Positions 20,912-34,000 of a stretch of 64,000 nt of DNA are shown here, in pieces; the first letter of the stretch is position 1; every line of letters starts with the position of its first letter. Source of the DNA: Eudorina sp. 2006-703-Eu-15 (taxonomy: Eukaryota > Chlorophyta > Chlorophyceae > Chlamydomonadales > Volvocaceae); contig BDSI01000182.1 of NCBI GenBank assembly GCA_003117195.1, forward strand, positions 124,001 through 188,000, given 5' to 3'. Position numbers and translations under genes: made by a program. The notes beneath the pieces are model-generated. The model did not search any database, was not told where the DNA came from, and saw nothing but the letters and a program-made list of their open reading frames with translations.

Positions 20912-23900
20912 CGCTGCGATGGGGCGCGACCGTCAACGGAGTACCTATCGGCGACCGGGGCCCGGACAGCGGAGGGCAGCCCACGACATCCGGGGGACGC
21001 GGTCCCGAGGTAATGCAAATCATACAATTTTGACATGGGTACGGCATTGTCGTACCAGGATTCCGGCGAGCTGCGCACGGAGTTCCGCCAGTGCGGCGGC
21101 GACATCGGACGACGACGACGTCGACGATGACGACGTCGCCGCCGCCGCCGCGCTGCCGGACACGTCCGTTGGCGGCGCCGTACTTGGGTCGCCCTGGGCT
21201 GCCGTACTCGCCGCCGCGCCTGGGTTGCTCTGTGCGGGTCCTTGGGCCGCTCCCCCGAACGCAAACACCGACCCAGTGGCGAGCATCCTCTTCAGCTCCT
21301 CCACCTGCTGCGAGTAGCTGTGCTGCTCCGTCTCCACGGTCTGCGGTCGGCGACATCAACATCGGCACAGGTATCAGGTATCAGGTATCAGTATCACCAC
21401 TGCCGCCAACAAGGCACAATGCAGGAGAGGTCCCTCCGGGGAAGGAGGGGAGGTCGGTCCCGGGGCGAGCGGGCTTGTTTAGGCAACAGCCATCCCCGCC
21501 ACCCCTCGCCCGATGGATTCCCCACCCGCAGCCCCACCACACGGATCGGGTCACAAATCGGGGCTGCCGTGCTGCGATGGCAAACGGGAGTGCCAGGCGC
21601 ACCGCGCTGACCATGACTTGGAGGACCAACAAGGACAGCTGCCGTACTGCCGTACTGTAGGGGTCTCAACGTTGGCTCGCTGGGGCCGGATGGGGTCAGA
21701 GCACGTGTCGAGTGTGTATGCCATGTACGGCACCGTCACCTCGACACGCACGCGGCGTGTGGCCCCCCGCCCGGGACACGGACGGATGTACGGACGCCCC
21801 GTCGCGCCGAAACCCAATCACACGCTCGTCCAAGCCACCCCGCGAGTGGACCCGCCCCAGCGGCGGCGGCACAGGTTGCAGCGGTGCAGGGCCGCGTACG
21901 GCCCCGCACCGCTGACCCGCTCCCGCTCCCTCTCGCCTACCTGCAGGTGTTTGGTCAGCAGCTCCACGCTCTCTGTGGTCATATCCGCGGCCTTGCACAC
22001 ATCCGATATCTCCCGACCCATGTCGCCCATCTCAGCCTCCATCGCCGTCAAGCGCTCCTGCAGCGCCCGCACTAGGGCGGTGTCGGCGGCGGCAGCGGCG
22101 GCGGCCCCGCCGTGGCTGGTACGGCCCGGCGGCGTCGCCGAGGGCGCCCGCGATTCGCGTCCGTTGCCGGACAGCTGCGGTACGACCCCCGACGGCGGCG
22201 TCGGCGTCCGCGGCGCCTTCGCCGCCGCCGCCGTCGCCGCCGCCACCTCCTTGCTCACCATCACCGCCAGCTCGATCCGCGCGGCTTCCAGATCTCGGCT
22301 GATGGCGGTGGAGGTGAGATCCAGGCTTTGTCGTACTTCCGCCGTCAGGTTATCCAGCCGGCGCTGCAAGCCCGCGATGACGTCATCCGTCGACGGTGGT
22401 GCGGATGGCGACGGTGCCGCCGCCGCGGCACTGGAAGCGGGAGCGGCGGCGCCGTTGGCCGCTTCCAGTGAGGACAGGCGGTTTCGGAGCGCCGCCACCT
22501 CCGCCGCCAGCGCTGTCAGCTCCGACCTGGCCGGGGCCGCGCCTCCTTCGGCCGCCCCCGCCTCCGTGCCCTCAGGCGTGGCGGCGCCGTCGCCGCTTGC
22601 AGCCGCCTCCTCTGCAGCGGCCGCTCCTGTCGTGGCCTCTGACACCGCCTCCGGAGCTGCCGCTGCAGCCGCGTCAGCAGCGGCGTCGGCGGCCCCGGCG
22701 TCGGTGACGGCCGCCGCCTCCGCCGCCGTCTCCGCCGCTGTCACCGCCGCCGTCTCCGCACCCGTCTCCGCCGCCGTCACTGACGCGAGGGCCTCCGCCG
22801 TGGCGGCGGCCACCGCCGTTACCGTCTCGGGCGCCACGCCCGCCGCCGCCGCAGCCGCCGCCACAGCCGCCGCCAGCCCCTCCGTCCGATCCCGCAGGTC
22901 GCGTACCTCCGTACGGACCTCCTCCAGTCTAGTCGTGGTTTCGGAGACGTAGCGCTCGACGCTGGTCGAGGAGCTCTCGACCCTGGAGTCAACTTGTGAA
23001 CGCAGCTCCTCAAAGTTGACGGTGACTTGCTCAAGGCGGATGTTGATGTCGACGTACAACTGCTCTATCCGTACGGCAGCGGAGCACAGCTGCTCGATGC
23101 GGAGCAGCAGTTGGTGCAGATGGCTGGTCTCCAGGGTGTTGGCGGCCGCAGCTGCCTTCGCCGAGGACTCCTGGGCGGCGGTGGCGGCGGCGGTCAACGA
23201 GTCCGCCGCCGCCGCCGCGCCGCTGCCGCCGCCGCCGGCAGCGCTTCCGGAGAGGCCGCTGGAGGTCCGACGGGCCACGGCCCGTGACGAGCTGTCGGCG
23301 CCGCCAGCTGCCGCACCCGGCCGGGACCCCTGCGGCGTCCCCGGCGAGGTCAGCTGACAGCGCTCCTCAGCACCGCTGGCATCGTCCTGCTCCGCTGGCT
23401 TGGCTAGCGCGCGCAGCTGCTCGTCCAAGCGGCCCTGCAGCTCGTCCAACCTCACGCCCAGGCGCGTGACGGCGGCCGACAGAGTCAGCGGCGGCGCCGC
23501 CTCCGTCGCCTCCGCCTCCGTCGCCTCCGCCTCCGTCGCCTCCGCCCCCGTCGCCTCTGCGCCCGTCGCCTCCGCCCCCGTCGCCTCCGCCCCCGTCGCC
23601 TCTGCGCCCGTCGCCTCCGCCCCCGTCGCCTCCGCCCCCATCGCCTCCGCCTCCGTCGCCTCCGCCTCCGTCGCCTCCGCCTCCGTCGCCTCCGCCTCCG
23701 TCGCCTCCGCCTCCGTCGCCTTTGCGCCCGTCGCCTCCGCCTCCGTCGCCTCCGCCTCTGTCGCCTCTGCGCCCGCTGCTGCTGCGGCGGCGACGGCGGC
23801 GGAGACCGTAGTCGGCCTCGTGATGGCCACCAACGCGGCTGTAGCACTCGCCACCTCCGCCTCCAGGGCAGCCAAACGGTCCACCACCTCCGGCAGCTCA

Positions 23901-26900
23901 GCGGCCTGCCGTACCGACGCCGAATCCCGCTCGATCAATGCCGTACGCTGCTCGCCCAGCTCCTTGCTGAAGACATCCAACGCCTCCCGCTGTGCGGCGG
24001 CGGCGGACTCGCATGCCATACACACACAACGCCGGCAGTTGTCTGCCGGTTGGGTGTCTCGGCCCTGCCGTACTTCCTCCAACTCAGCCTGCAACTTCTC
24101 AAGCATGGCTTTGAGCTCGGCGGCTTGGGCGCTGAACGTTTCTTCCGACTTGTTGGCCACAGCGGCGGCTGCGCTGACGGCAGCTGCAGCGGTGGCAGCG
24201 GCAGTAGCGGTCTCAATGCCCGACTTCGCCTCCTCCTGTACGGCACGGAGTTGGCTCCGGAGCTCCTCGAGCTGCGCCGCCAGTGCGGTCACCGCGGGGT
24301 CCTCTGACGGCGGCGTCGCCGCCACCGCCTCCGCGGCGGCCGCCCGCGCGGCGGCGGCGGCCGCCGTCACCGCCGACGCGGCCACATCCTCCGCCACCTT
24401 GGCCGCTGCCGCCAGGATCTGCTCCTGCTGGGCGGCGGCGGCAGCGACTTGCTCGTCCAACTTCTGCTTCTGCTCGTCCAAAACGCGCAGACGATCGTCC
24501 ACCTCCGCCTTGGCGGCGCCCAGCGCCTTCGAGACGGCGTCAGCGGCGGCGGCGCTGACAGTGGTCTGTAGCTCAAGCGCCGCGGGACCCGCCTTCGCCG
24601 CCTCCGCCTCCGCCGCCGCCTTGGCCTCGGCGGCGGCTGTGGCCGCCATGGCCGCCGTTGCGGCGGCCTCCGCCGCTGCCTTTTGAACCTCCGCCGCCGC
24701 CTCCATGCTCTTCGCTGCCGCCTCCTTCGCCTCCGCCGCCTCGGCCAGCGCTGCCTCCACGCCCTTCGCCGCCGCCTCCTTCGCCGCCGCCGCCTCAGCC
24801 AGCGCTGCCTCCGCCGCTGCCTTGGCCGCCGCCGCCTCCTCCCGCGCTGCCGCTGCCTCCTGCTTCGCCGCCGTGGCCGCCTCCGCGGCCGCCCGCACCT
24901 CCGCCAGTGCGTCCGTCAACGCCGCCGCCGTCGCGGCCTGCTGCTCCTGGTCGTGTTTCTGCAGCTCCGCCATCCGGTGGTGATACTCCAACACCTGGCG
25001 GCCGAGGAACGCCTGCCTGGAGTCCAGCTCCTGCGGTGATGAGGGTGACGGTAGTGGGTAGGTGGGTGGTGAGGGGGTATAGGACATTGGTACACATTTC
25101 AAACTGCGCTGCGGGGAAGGGGATGGTGGTGAGAGGATGGTGGTGAGGGTAATGAGGGGTGGTGTTACGGTAGCGGTGATGGTGGTGGTAGTGACAGAGA
25201 TGGTGGTGTGACGACAGTGATGCGGGTGTTGTCATAGGGTCATGTGTAGTCATCTGAGGGGTGGGGGAGGTGCGAGGGCGCAGGGGGAGGCAGGGGGGGC
25301 AGGGCAGGGTTGCGGGTGCGTGGCGGGCGGTGGTGAGGTCAGGGGACGTGCGAGACGACGACGAGTGCCCCCACCTGCACCACCGCCATCAGCTCCTCTT
25401 GCAGCTGCCGGGTCTGGGCCTCGATGGCCGCCTCCGCCACCGCCGCCATCGCCTCCTGCGGGGGGCGGGGCCGGGGCGGGGCGGGTTGGGGGTCGGGTTG
25501 CGGGTCGGGTTGGGGGTCGGGTTGGGTGGACTACAGAGCGGCCGAGGCGGGGCACCGGTTGCAGATGTGGCGGGGTTCGGTTCGGCCAGGTCGCCCGCGG
25601 AGCTACCCCGACCTCCCCACCGGAGCTACCCCGACTCCAGGGGGGAGCCCACCGGGCCCACCATCCTCCGGACAGACCGGCCCGATACTGCTGTGGGGCC
25701 GCCGCCGGTCCCATCTCCAATGCTCGTTGACGGCAACGTTGACGGCAACGTTGGCTGATGCGGCCAGAGTCTGGTCCGTGGGCTGGAGGGATCACCTAGC
25801 CGCAGTGCGCCCCCAACCACCCACCGCGACACTGCGGAGACGCACCTCCGACAGGGCGCTCCTGGCCGCGGCCTCCTCTGACCTCTCCAGGGTTCGAACC
25901 CGCGACCCCACGTGCGCCAACCGCGACTCCGCCGACACCGCCGCGCGCTCCAGTCGCTCCACACGGGCCAGCAGCGCCACCACCGCGGGCCCCGCCTCCG
26001 CCGCGGCGGCGCTGCCGGCGGCGCCGTTGGACCGAATGATGGCGCCGGCGGCGCCGCTGCCCGGGTCCATGCTCACCAGCGTCGACCGCAGGTACGACAC
26101 GGATCGGTCAATCGTGTCCTGCAGCGGTATCGTCGTGTCCGTCAGCGTCGTCGTACCCTCCGCCACCGCCGTCGTCGTCGCCTCGCCGTCGCCACCGCCG
26201 CCGCCCAAATCAAGTTCCCGCCGGGACGCGCCCGCCACAGCCGGCAGCTTCAGAGGCGCTCCGAGACCAGTCCCGGTCGCGGGGCTGCCGACCGGCGGCG
26301 GCCCCGAGCTCATGGGGTAGGCCTGGTCCGCGTCGCCGCCGCGGGCACGGACGCTGCGCGCACCCGATTGGCCGTACAGCGGCGACGACGAGGGGTCCGG
26401 ATCGTCCAGGGCGCCGACCCCTGGGTCACGGGGTCGCGGGCCTCGGCCAGGGCTGCCGCCGCCGCCGCCGCCGCCGGCTCCCTCCTGAGTGACCCGCGGG
26501 TCGCTGTCGCCGCCCGCATAGGTCCGGAGCGGCCGCAGGTGTGGAGAGTAGAACTTGCTGCGGGGCTGTGGGTGGGCGGCCGGAGGGTAGGCGGGTGGAG
26601 AGGAGAGAGGGCCCGGGCGGGGATGAGTCGGGTTGGCGCCTGATGCGTCGGCAACTCCAATGCACACAACAACAAGGCCCTACTTCTGGAAAGATCCACC
26701 TTCCGAACCCACCCCAAAGACCCAAGGACTCCTTGCCACCAGGACTAGATGTGCAATAAACATTTTAAAGTACAACACATTTAATACATAATCCAAATAC
26801 AACATAGTTGTAACTGAAGCCCTCTTCCGCAGGGCGCGGCTGTGGGGCCCCTCTCCTCTCACCAGTCCTTGCAGGTAGGGGTTATTCGAGGTGGGCGCGG

Positions 26901-29005
26901 GCAAGGAGGCTCCGGCCTCACTGAAAGCCGCGCCGGGGGCCCCGCGCACCCAGCCGCCCGTTGCCCTGCCCCCCTTGGCCTGCGGGCTCCGAAACCCCGC
27001 CCGGCCTGCGCCGTCCGCGCCAATGGGCACCGCGCCCTGTGCCGAGGGCAGCTTGACCACCGCCGCGGCGGAGGCGGAGTTTGCGGCGGCGGCGCCGCCA
27101 TAGGCCTTGCTGCTGAGGAGGCCGCTCAGGAGGGCGTTGGGCGGTGGGGAGCGGCCGGAGAGGTCGGCTGCCAGGTAGAGCGGCGGCGGCGGCGGGGGCG
27201 GTTCCCGGGGCCGCCAGGGCGCCGGGGCCTTGGCAGGTCCCTGGCCCAGGGAGGCGATCCCCACGGGTGCCCGCTCCGTTGGCAGCTGCGGTGGCGGGGG
27301 CTGCTGCTGCTGCTGATCCTGGTGCTGCTGCTTCAGCTGGTCCTACACGGCCCAAGGGGAGGGGACGGCGCGCGGCAGAAAGTGTTGCATCGAGCATGGG
27401 AGAATGGGGAGGCGGATGGTCCTAGGGTGCTGCATGGGCGAAAGGGGGAAGCGGTCGACGCAGAGGCGCTCTTCAGGCGCCGCGGCTGCTGGGCAGGCTG
27501 CGTCACCCCTCCCCCTCATTGGGGGCCTCAGCTCCGCCGCCGCGCGGGTGACCTCCCCACCCCATGGCCCCGCCTCATCGTCGGTGGTGGCCCACCAGGT
27601 GGCCCCCTCCCTAGCTCCCTCCCGCTCCCCTCCCTCCCTCCCTCCCTACCTTCCGGGTTAGGGTTGTAGTTAACTCTCTCCCACGCTCCTTCCCTCCCTC
27701 CCTCCCTCCCTGCTTGCTTGCGCCACACACACCCCTCCCCCCCTCCCCCAGTCGACCGGACCCAGGTACCCACCTTGAGCTGCGCCAGCACCGCAATCTC
27801 CTTGGCCACGTCCTGGGGGCTCAGGTCCAGCTGCGCCTCGAACTGCGACGACAATATGGGACGAGAGGGAAGGACAATATGGGACGAGAGGGAAGGACAA
27901 GATGGGACGAGAGGGAAGGACAAGTACGCGCATGTGAGGTTGCGAGCCCATTCGTTCGCAGCGCATCCACAGCAGTACACTCAACTCACCCACCCTCCCC
28001 CCGCACACACACACTCATATACACAACTCGTCTCTTTGTTTAGACTACGATACGGCAGCCCCCCCTCTCCGTTCCTCCCCCTCCCGTAGCTGGAGTCCCA
28101 ACACCCCGCTGCTCTCCGTACACCTCGCTGAAGAGGTAGCGAGCTGGAAACTGAGTCCACCATTGAAGCCCCCTCCACTCCGTGACGACGCCGTGATACG
28201 GTCGTGTCCACCCACCGTCTCACCCACCCACCCAGCCACCCCGCCAGCCACCCGGCCACCCACAGGGCCATCCACCCACCCGGCCAGCCAGCCAGGCACT
28301 CACCACGTCCTCATCGCCCGCCGTCCAAGATGACCGCAGCGGCCGCGAGGAGCGGGCCGCGAGCGCCTGCGCGGTGGCCTGCTGCTGGATCTGCTGCAGC
28401 CGCCACTGGTGCCGCTGCTCCGCCTGCAGCGCCGCCCCGTGGCGGCACACGGGGATCGTCAGGTCCTGTCGTACCTGCGTGCTCAGGGCCGCGCACGCCT
28501 GCACGAAGCCCAGGTAGTGGAGGCGCGAGGAGTTGTGGGGGCGGTAGGCGGAGTGGACGGTCTGCAGGACGGGGCCCGGGACGGGGCCGCCCTGGCCCTC
28601 CGGCAGCCCCAGGTCCGTCCACAGCCGCATCCAGTTGGCGAGGCTCATGCCGGGGCTGGTGCTGCTGCCGTCGGCGTTGGTGCCGATGCTCTGGGAGGAG
28701 GGCGAGGGGTAGAGCCCGCCGGAGGCGGAGACGCCGCCGGTGGCCCCCGAGGGGAGGATGGAGGTGAGGGTGGGGCCGGCGGGGGCGGCGGACTGGACCT
28801 GCGTCGGCTTCCAGTCATGGCCGCGGCTGAAGGCGACAAAGGCGGTGCGCAGCGCCAAGACCTCGGGCGGCACCTCCACCTCCAGCTCCTCATCGTCTTC
28901 CCCTGTCAGCGGAAGTTTCAGCTCCTCTGTGGCTTTGAGAGCGTCTGGAATGACGGGCAGCGAAGTGCTGCGGGTTGGCGCCCGTGGCGCAGACTCGGCT
29001 TCCAT
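18193..29005 (-). CDS. 2307-aa alanine-rich coiled-coil protein; p25-alpha-like N-terminus suspected
   Basis: Ten exons on the - strand: 29005-28304, 27842-27774, 27342-26863, 26565-25825, 25455-25375, 25030-21941 (3.09 kb), 21340-21056, 20606-19512, 19071-18952 and 18453-18193. All nine introns are phase 0. The start is the first in-frame ATG of exon 1; the frame is open further upstream but has no ATG there. Residues ~50-190 have an alternating pattern (LRTAFVAFSRG, NWMRLWTDLGL, SRLHYLGFVQACAALS) resembling the p25-alpha/TPPP fold of microtubule-associated proteins; this is an inference. Exon 6 encodes about 1000 residues of Ala/Glu heptads with an ATEAE/ATGAE minisatellite. Later exons carry more coiled coil (VRREVTRLREK) and Pro/Ala spacers, ending in a Ser/Arg-rich tail. 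A cytoskeletal or basal-body scaffold is plausible but unproven. Confidence 0.72.
18481..18552. repeat. GGTGGTTATGGT-type imperfect array
   Basis: Degenerate G/T-rich repeats in the last intron of the coiled-coil gene, close to the acceptor. Confidence 0.7.
19115..19221. repeat. (GGGTC)n pentanucleotide array
   Basis: About 21 copies of GGGTC with one substitution, in the intron between exons 8 and 9 of the coiled-coil gene. Confidence 0.95.
20818..20910. repeat. (GAT)31 trinucleotide array
   Basis: Thirty-one uninterrupted GAT units in the intron between exons 7 and 8 of the coiled-coil gene. They read ATC on the transcribed strand. Confidence 0.97.
23496..23772 (-). repeat. Coding 15-bp minisatellite (five-residue repeat ATEAE/ATGAE)
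   Basis: About 18 tandem copies of a 15-bp unit inside exon 6 of the coiled-coil gene. Length is always a multiple of 15, so the frame is kept. E and G variants are clustered, suggesting recent block duplication. Confidence 0.9.
25490..25530. repeat. GGGTCGGGTTG-type repeats
   Basis: Five imperfect GGGTCGGGTTG-like units in the intron before exon 5 of the coiled-coil gene, related to the GGGTC pentamer array. Confidence 0.75.
27851..27924. repeat. 23-bp tandem repeat, three copies and a fragment
   Basis: Units at 27851, 27874 and 27897, with one base difference, in the first intron of the coiled-coil gene just upstream of the exon 2 acceptor. Confidence 0.92.
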
Positions 29006-31007
29006 CGAGGCCTCGTCAGAGTAGAGGTGCGGCTGGCAGAAGGTGCGACACTCGCTTGAAGTGCACCATTCGAAGTGGAAACGGAACGAGTTACGCTGGT
29101 CGAGGGTGGCGTTTGCTGCGGTGCGGGATGCGCTTAGTGGAGGGTTGCAAACCGTTTGGGCGCAAGGTTGACGAGTTGTGCTCAATTTGGAAAATCAATA
29201 TCTTCGAGAAGGAGCAAAAGTGGAGTATATGGGTGGACGGTTTGTCTGACAGAGCACCTCCTGGTCGCCGAGGAAACGTCGGGTCGAGGATGCCAAATCA
29301 GCCACGTGTTATAAAATTATAGTAAGCTGGATTTGACATCATATCTCTCTAAGACTAAGACACTGGTGAACCGGTGAATCCTTCGAGTATGTCGTTGCAA
29401 CAGAAGTGCAACACGACAATTAGAGGTTGAAGAGATGCAATAACCTGAATGAAATGCTGTGTGCTTGAACTTGTCCAAGCGCGATAGAAGATGTACGGCG
29501 CACAAAACCGACTGTTACAACTGGATGCATGTTCCCATTCGAAGAGATTCAAAAGGTGTAACTTTGTAATCCAAAGCTAATCATTCTTGTTTTGCAACTG
29601 TGCGGCAATGCAGTCGGCTTGCACCGTCGGCTTGGCCCTCTGGCGGTCGTGGGTAGTGCAAGCTTTGCTCTGGGCTTGAAGGCCGGAATAACATCATAAA
29701 TGAGAGAAAATTTGCATCCAGCACACGTGCGTAGGCAAGCGGTCAGCGCAGAGTGTGTGCGCAAGGGTTGTTTGCACGTGGGTTGTTCAAACCCTCCGCG
29801 CTCCGCCCTCAGAATTCCTGAAAACTGTTACTATAATAATTGTCTGGTAGCCTTCCACCCTTAAATTGTGGGCGGTTACGGACTTGTCTTGTTGTTATTT
29901 AGAGTTTTGATTCTTCAGTTAAAATGTACCAAAAGTGTTCTACGTCTTTGTGACAGAGACCAACTTACTGACAGCTAAATCGCGGATGTATCGCTACCGG
30001 ATATTGCAGTATCCACTCTTAGCGCGCGCGCGGGCGCGCACCACCAGTTCGCACGCGATGCGCTGTTCAGATCATCCAGGACCAAAAACCATACGTCCTC
30101 CACCCCCCTGCTACGTCACCACAACTCACGCGGTCCCCGTGACATCCCTCCTGCAAACCCTTGACATATATGTTGCACCGAAAACAACGCTGCACATATG
30201 GCGGTGGTTGACGGACCAGACGGACCCGACGACGCAGGAGCGTCCTCGCCGACCAGCCCCGACCAGCTAGCTAGCAACTGAGAGAATGAATGTTCCAGCA
30301 TTCACTTGCTACGACTTGCTAATCGCCACTCTTGTGCAGCCTAATCGCCACTCTTGTGCAGTCCTGCCCAACGCACCATTTGATGCATCGCCCGGCCATC
30401 ACATCCACTGCAGCGTTGTCCGCCTTACTTATCGCGTTGACGGGATACCAACGTCCAGCCTTTCAGGGACACCATCAGTTCTAGTAAATGACGGCCGAAT
30501 CCGCAGGCATCCGCGCGAGATATGGTTTCGGAGGGGCCCCGGCCCCCACTGCCAAGCTTCCACCCCCCCCCCCCGAAATAACTATCACGACCGCAATCAA
30601 GCAATGCCGGTCCACAACGTACTTTACCGTGCTGTACCTTGCTGTATGCAAGACATGCAAGACAGTGCCTTCTTAGCGCGCGCTCCCCATCACGGCCCTC
30701 CACCTAACAACCCCTCCCTCGACCCTCCCCTCCCTCCCCCCCAGGTCTGACCATCGCAACCCCCTCCCCCCCACACACACAGACCAGTTGCTGCCCGGGC
30801 GGCCCCCGCTGGAGGTAGCCGCCGGGTCCCTCCGGCCTGAACCGTGCCAGGGCGATCAGGGGCTGGCCTCGCTGGCGCCGCGATCAGGGCCCCGCCAACC
30901 GTTCGCCCCGCGCCGTCATGCACGCCCGCCCTGCAGCGCCGAGGTGCATCATGTTTCCCCCTAGGGCTCCAACCCTGAACCAACCCGTCCCGCGCAGCGA
31001 CTACCGA
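29006..31007. other. Intergenic region between two leftward genes, no gene seen
   Basis: Contains the 5' region of the coiled-coil gene (29006-29300) and the 3' UTR of the aldehyde oxidase gene. The part 29300-30000 is AT-rich. No ORF with coding bias and no RNA gene was recognised. The only TTACA near the oxidase 3' end lies about 1.5 kb away (near 29514), so its poly(A) site is uncertain. Confidence 0.45.
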
Positions 31008-34000
31008 CTAGGCGGCCTGCCACCGCAGCAGATCCGCCGCGCTCCAACCGCCGCACGCCAGCCTGACTCGCTCCACCGTCGCCGGAGCCAGCAGCGGCTT
31101 GAAGGCGCCGCCGCCGCCGCTGCCGCCGGCAGCGTCGGCAGGCGATGCGGCGCCGGCCGCACCAGCGGCGGCAGCGGCGGCCGCCGCGCCGCGCGCCGCC
31201 GCGGCGGTGGCGCGTTGCAGGGCGGCCAGCACGACGTACGACAGCAGCAGCGGCGGCTCCCCGCATGCCTTGGAACTGACGGGACCCTGTCGGTCGGCGG
31301 GATCGTACGGCAACGCAGGGATCGTACGGCATCATCCAGATTAGTCAACAGCAGCACCAGGGCAAGAAGCTCCTCCGTGCCTTCTGTCAGCGGATGCCGT
31401 CATCATCCCCCTCGCCCCCGCCCTCGCCCCTGCCCTCGCCCCTGCCCGATGCGCCCCTCCAAACACCACCCACCCACCACCCGGGGACTCAGAAATCTGC
31501 ATCCGCCAGTCCCCCTCGGGCTCAGAGCCGGTCCAGGTGTTGAGGCAGTGCCCACCCGCAACCTACCCAACCCCGCCAGCAAACCCACCCCGGAAGCCAG
31601 CGGCGCGTCGTTGAGGATGTGGATGTTAAGCTGCTGCGGCGCGCACGACACCGACGGCGGCTTGTAGCTCCACGTGCTGTTCTGTACGAGCGCGCCAGTC
31701 GTACTGTCGTACGTGACCTCCTCCTGCAGCATCATGCCCATCCCCTGCACGAACGCGCCCTCCACCTGGCCGCCCGGGTCGTCCGGGTTCACCACGTGGG
31801 GTCAGAGGTCGGAGGTCGCAGGTAAGAGGTCAGAGATCAGACACACGAGGCGGGGCAGCTCGACGAGTTCGTCCCTCTCCATAACACAACACAACAAAAC
31901 ACAACGCAACATACAGGCGTCCCCACCCCCACCCCGACCCCCCTCGCACACACGCAGCCGGGTCTTACCCCCCCCCCCGCACCTGCCCCACGTCCACCGC
32001 GGGGTTGACCGGCCGCCCCAGGTCAAACATGATGTCGGCCCGTAGCACCCGCCGGTCGCCCGTCAGCACGTCCACCTGTACGACATGGATGGGTGGGGGA
32101 GTAAGGGTGGGCGGCAGTGTGCCGAGTCCCGCAAGCGAGTATGTTCCTGCCGGTGCTGGCGGTACGGCAGTGGTGGTGATGATGGTGGTGGTGGTCGCGT
32201 GGCGGGTTTTCTCCCCCTCCCCCCTCCCCCCTCCCCGGTTACCCCCGCCGGTCTCCCCGCCCGCCCTTCCGAGGCAGGGCCCCAGGCCCCCGGTCCCCCC
32301 TCGCCCCCTCCCGGGGCGCCCCCCACCCGGGCCCCCCCTCACCTCCACCAGCCCCAGCGCCACCCCCATCACGTGGTACATGGGCTCCACGGGTCCGGGG
32401 GCGTCCGGGGAGGAGCTCTCCGGCAGGTGGGCCTGGCCGCCCCAGGCGAAGGCGGACAGGGGCGCCTGCGGGCCGACCGACCGGCGGTGCGGGGCAGGGA
32501 GGGGGAGGGAGGGGAGCGGGAGGGGAGGGAGGGGAGGGGAGGGAGGGGAGGGGAGGGGAGGGGTTGAGTCACAGTACGTTTCGCTGTCCCGAATGACGAC
32601 CCGGGAAGGGGGAAGGGAGGGAGCCTTCACATGCAGCCCACCAGGCAGCGCTGCTGTGACCCTGCTCCCTGCGCCCTGCTCCCCCCCCCATCGCTCGGAA
32701 CAATGCTAGAGCTGTGACACCCCTTTCCCCTGTCCCCCCTTCCCTTCTCTGCCCCCCTTCCCTTCTCTGCCCCCCTTTCCGTTCTCTGCCCCCGTTTCCC
32801 TTCTCTGCCCCCCTTCGTACCGTGGACGTGGGGCCGCGGAACGTCGCTGCCACGAGATCCTGTGTACGGCAAGTGAGTATCGCGAGGGGGACAGGGCAGC
32901 TCGTCTCTCAGATGCGGCTCTCAAGTGTGCGGCACTCGGAGCGCGCTGTGGGCCCCCACCCCCCTCCCCTGTATACACACACGTACACACACGTACACAC
33001 ACGTACACACACGTACACACACGTACACACACGTACACACACGTACACACACGTACACACACGTACACACACGTACACACACGTACACACACGTACACAC
33101 ACGTACACACACGTACACACACGTACACACACGTACACACACGTACACACACGTACACACACGTACACACACGTACACACACGTACACACACGTACACAC
33201 ACGTACACACACGTACACACACGTACACACACGTACACACACGTACACACACGTACACACACGTACACACACGTACACACACGTACACACACGTACACAC
33301 ACGTACACACACGTACACACACGTACACACACGTACACACACGTACACACACGTACACACACGGGGATACACCCACCTGCCCGACTGGGACCGCCAACCG
33401 AGTGAGAGAGACAACCCCGACGCGTTCTCCCCCAATCTGATCTGACCTGATCTGATCTGGGTCCCCCGCCAAGGACCCCCCCTGGACCGTGGGGGAGGAA
33501 GTAATGGCATTGCCTTCACCGCGGGCTGTCCGCCGGTACCGCCCCAAGCAAGCAAGGGGGAGCCCACTCCCACAGCGCACGCCGCACGCGCCCCAGACCG
33601 CACGCGCGCGCTCCCTCAACGCCCTGACCTGCAAGCCGAAGTCATCGCGACCAGCCATCTTGGGCAGCGCGTGCTCCTGTGGGTGTGCGTGGGAGCGTGT
33701 GTGGGTGCCAAAAGGGGTTGGGAGGGAGGGGGGCGGGGGCATTCCGGTTTCAAGGTACGGAAGGGGTGGCTGACTGGGTGTACGGCCCTGGTCATCCGCG
33801 CATGCGGCACGTTTGGCCGCCGGGGTCACGGCGGCGGCGGTTCACGCTCAACAGGGTTCTCAAAGCCACGTGCTGACTGATCAAACCCACCACGCAGCCG
33901 ACTGATGGCCTCCGCCCTTCACATCTCGTATGATTATGTATGATGCTGTACAAAATTGTACGACGTTGTACAATGCTGTACAATGTTGTACGATGCTGTG

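Noticed and set aside
20740..21033. Poly-Asp, poly-Met and poly-Ile ORFs
   Set aside because: Translation of the GAT array in an intron.
23400..24686. 428-aa + strand Ala/Ser ORF opposite the coiled-coil exon
   Set aside because: Mirror image of the Ala/Glu heptads. The - strand frame is longer, has coiled-coil periodicity and matching splice sites.
25889..25905. tRNA-like B box GGTTCGAACCC
   Set aside because: It lies inside a coding exon of the coiled-coil gene with no A box or cloverleaf around it.
32974..33363. Possible CRISPR-like array
   Set aside because: No spacers: the unit is a contiguous 10-bp tandem repeat, and the genome is eukaryotic.
32706..33829. Long ORFs of THTYTHVHTR / CVYVCVRVCT repeats on both strands
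   Set aside because: Same cause: the decamer array lacks stops in all frames and is intronic.
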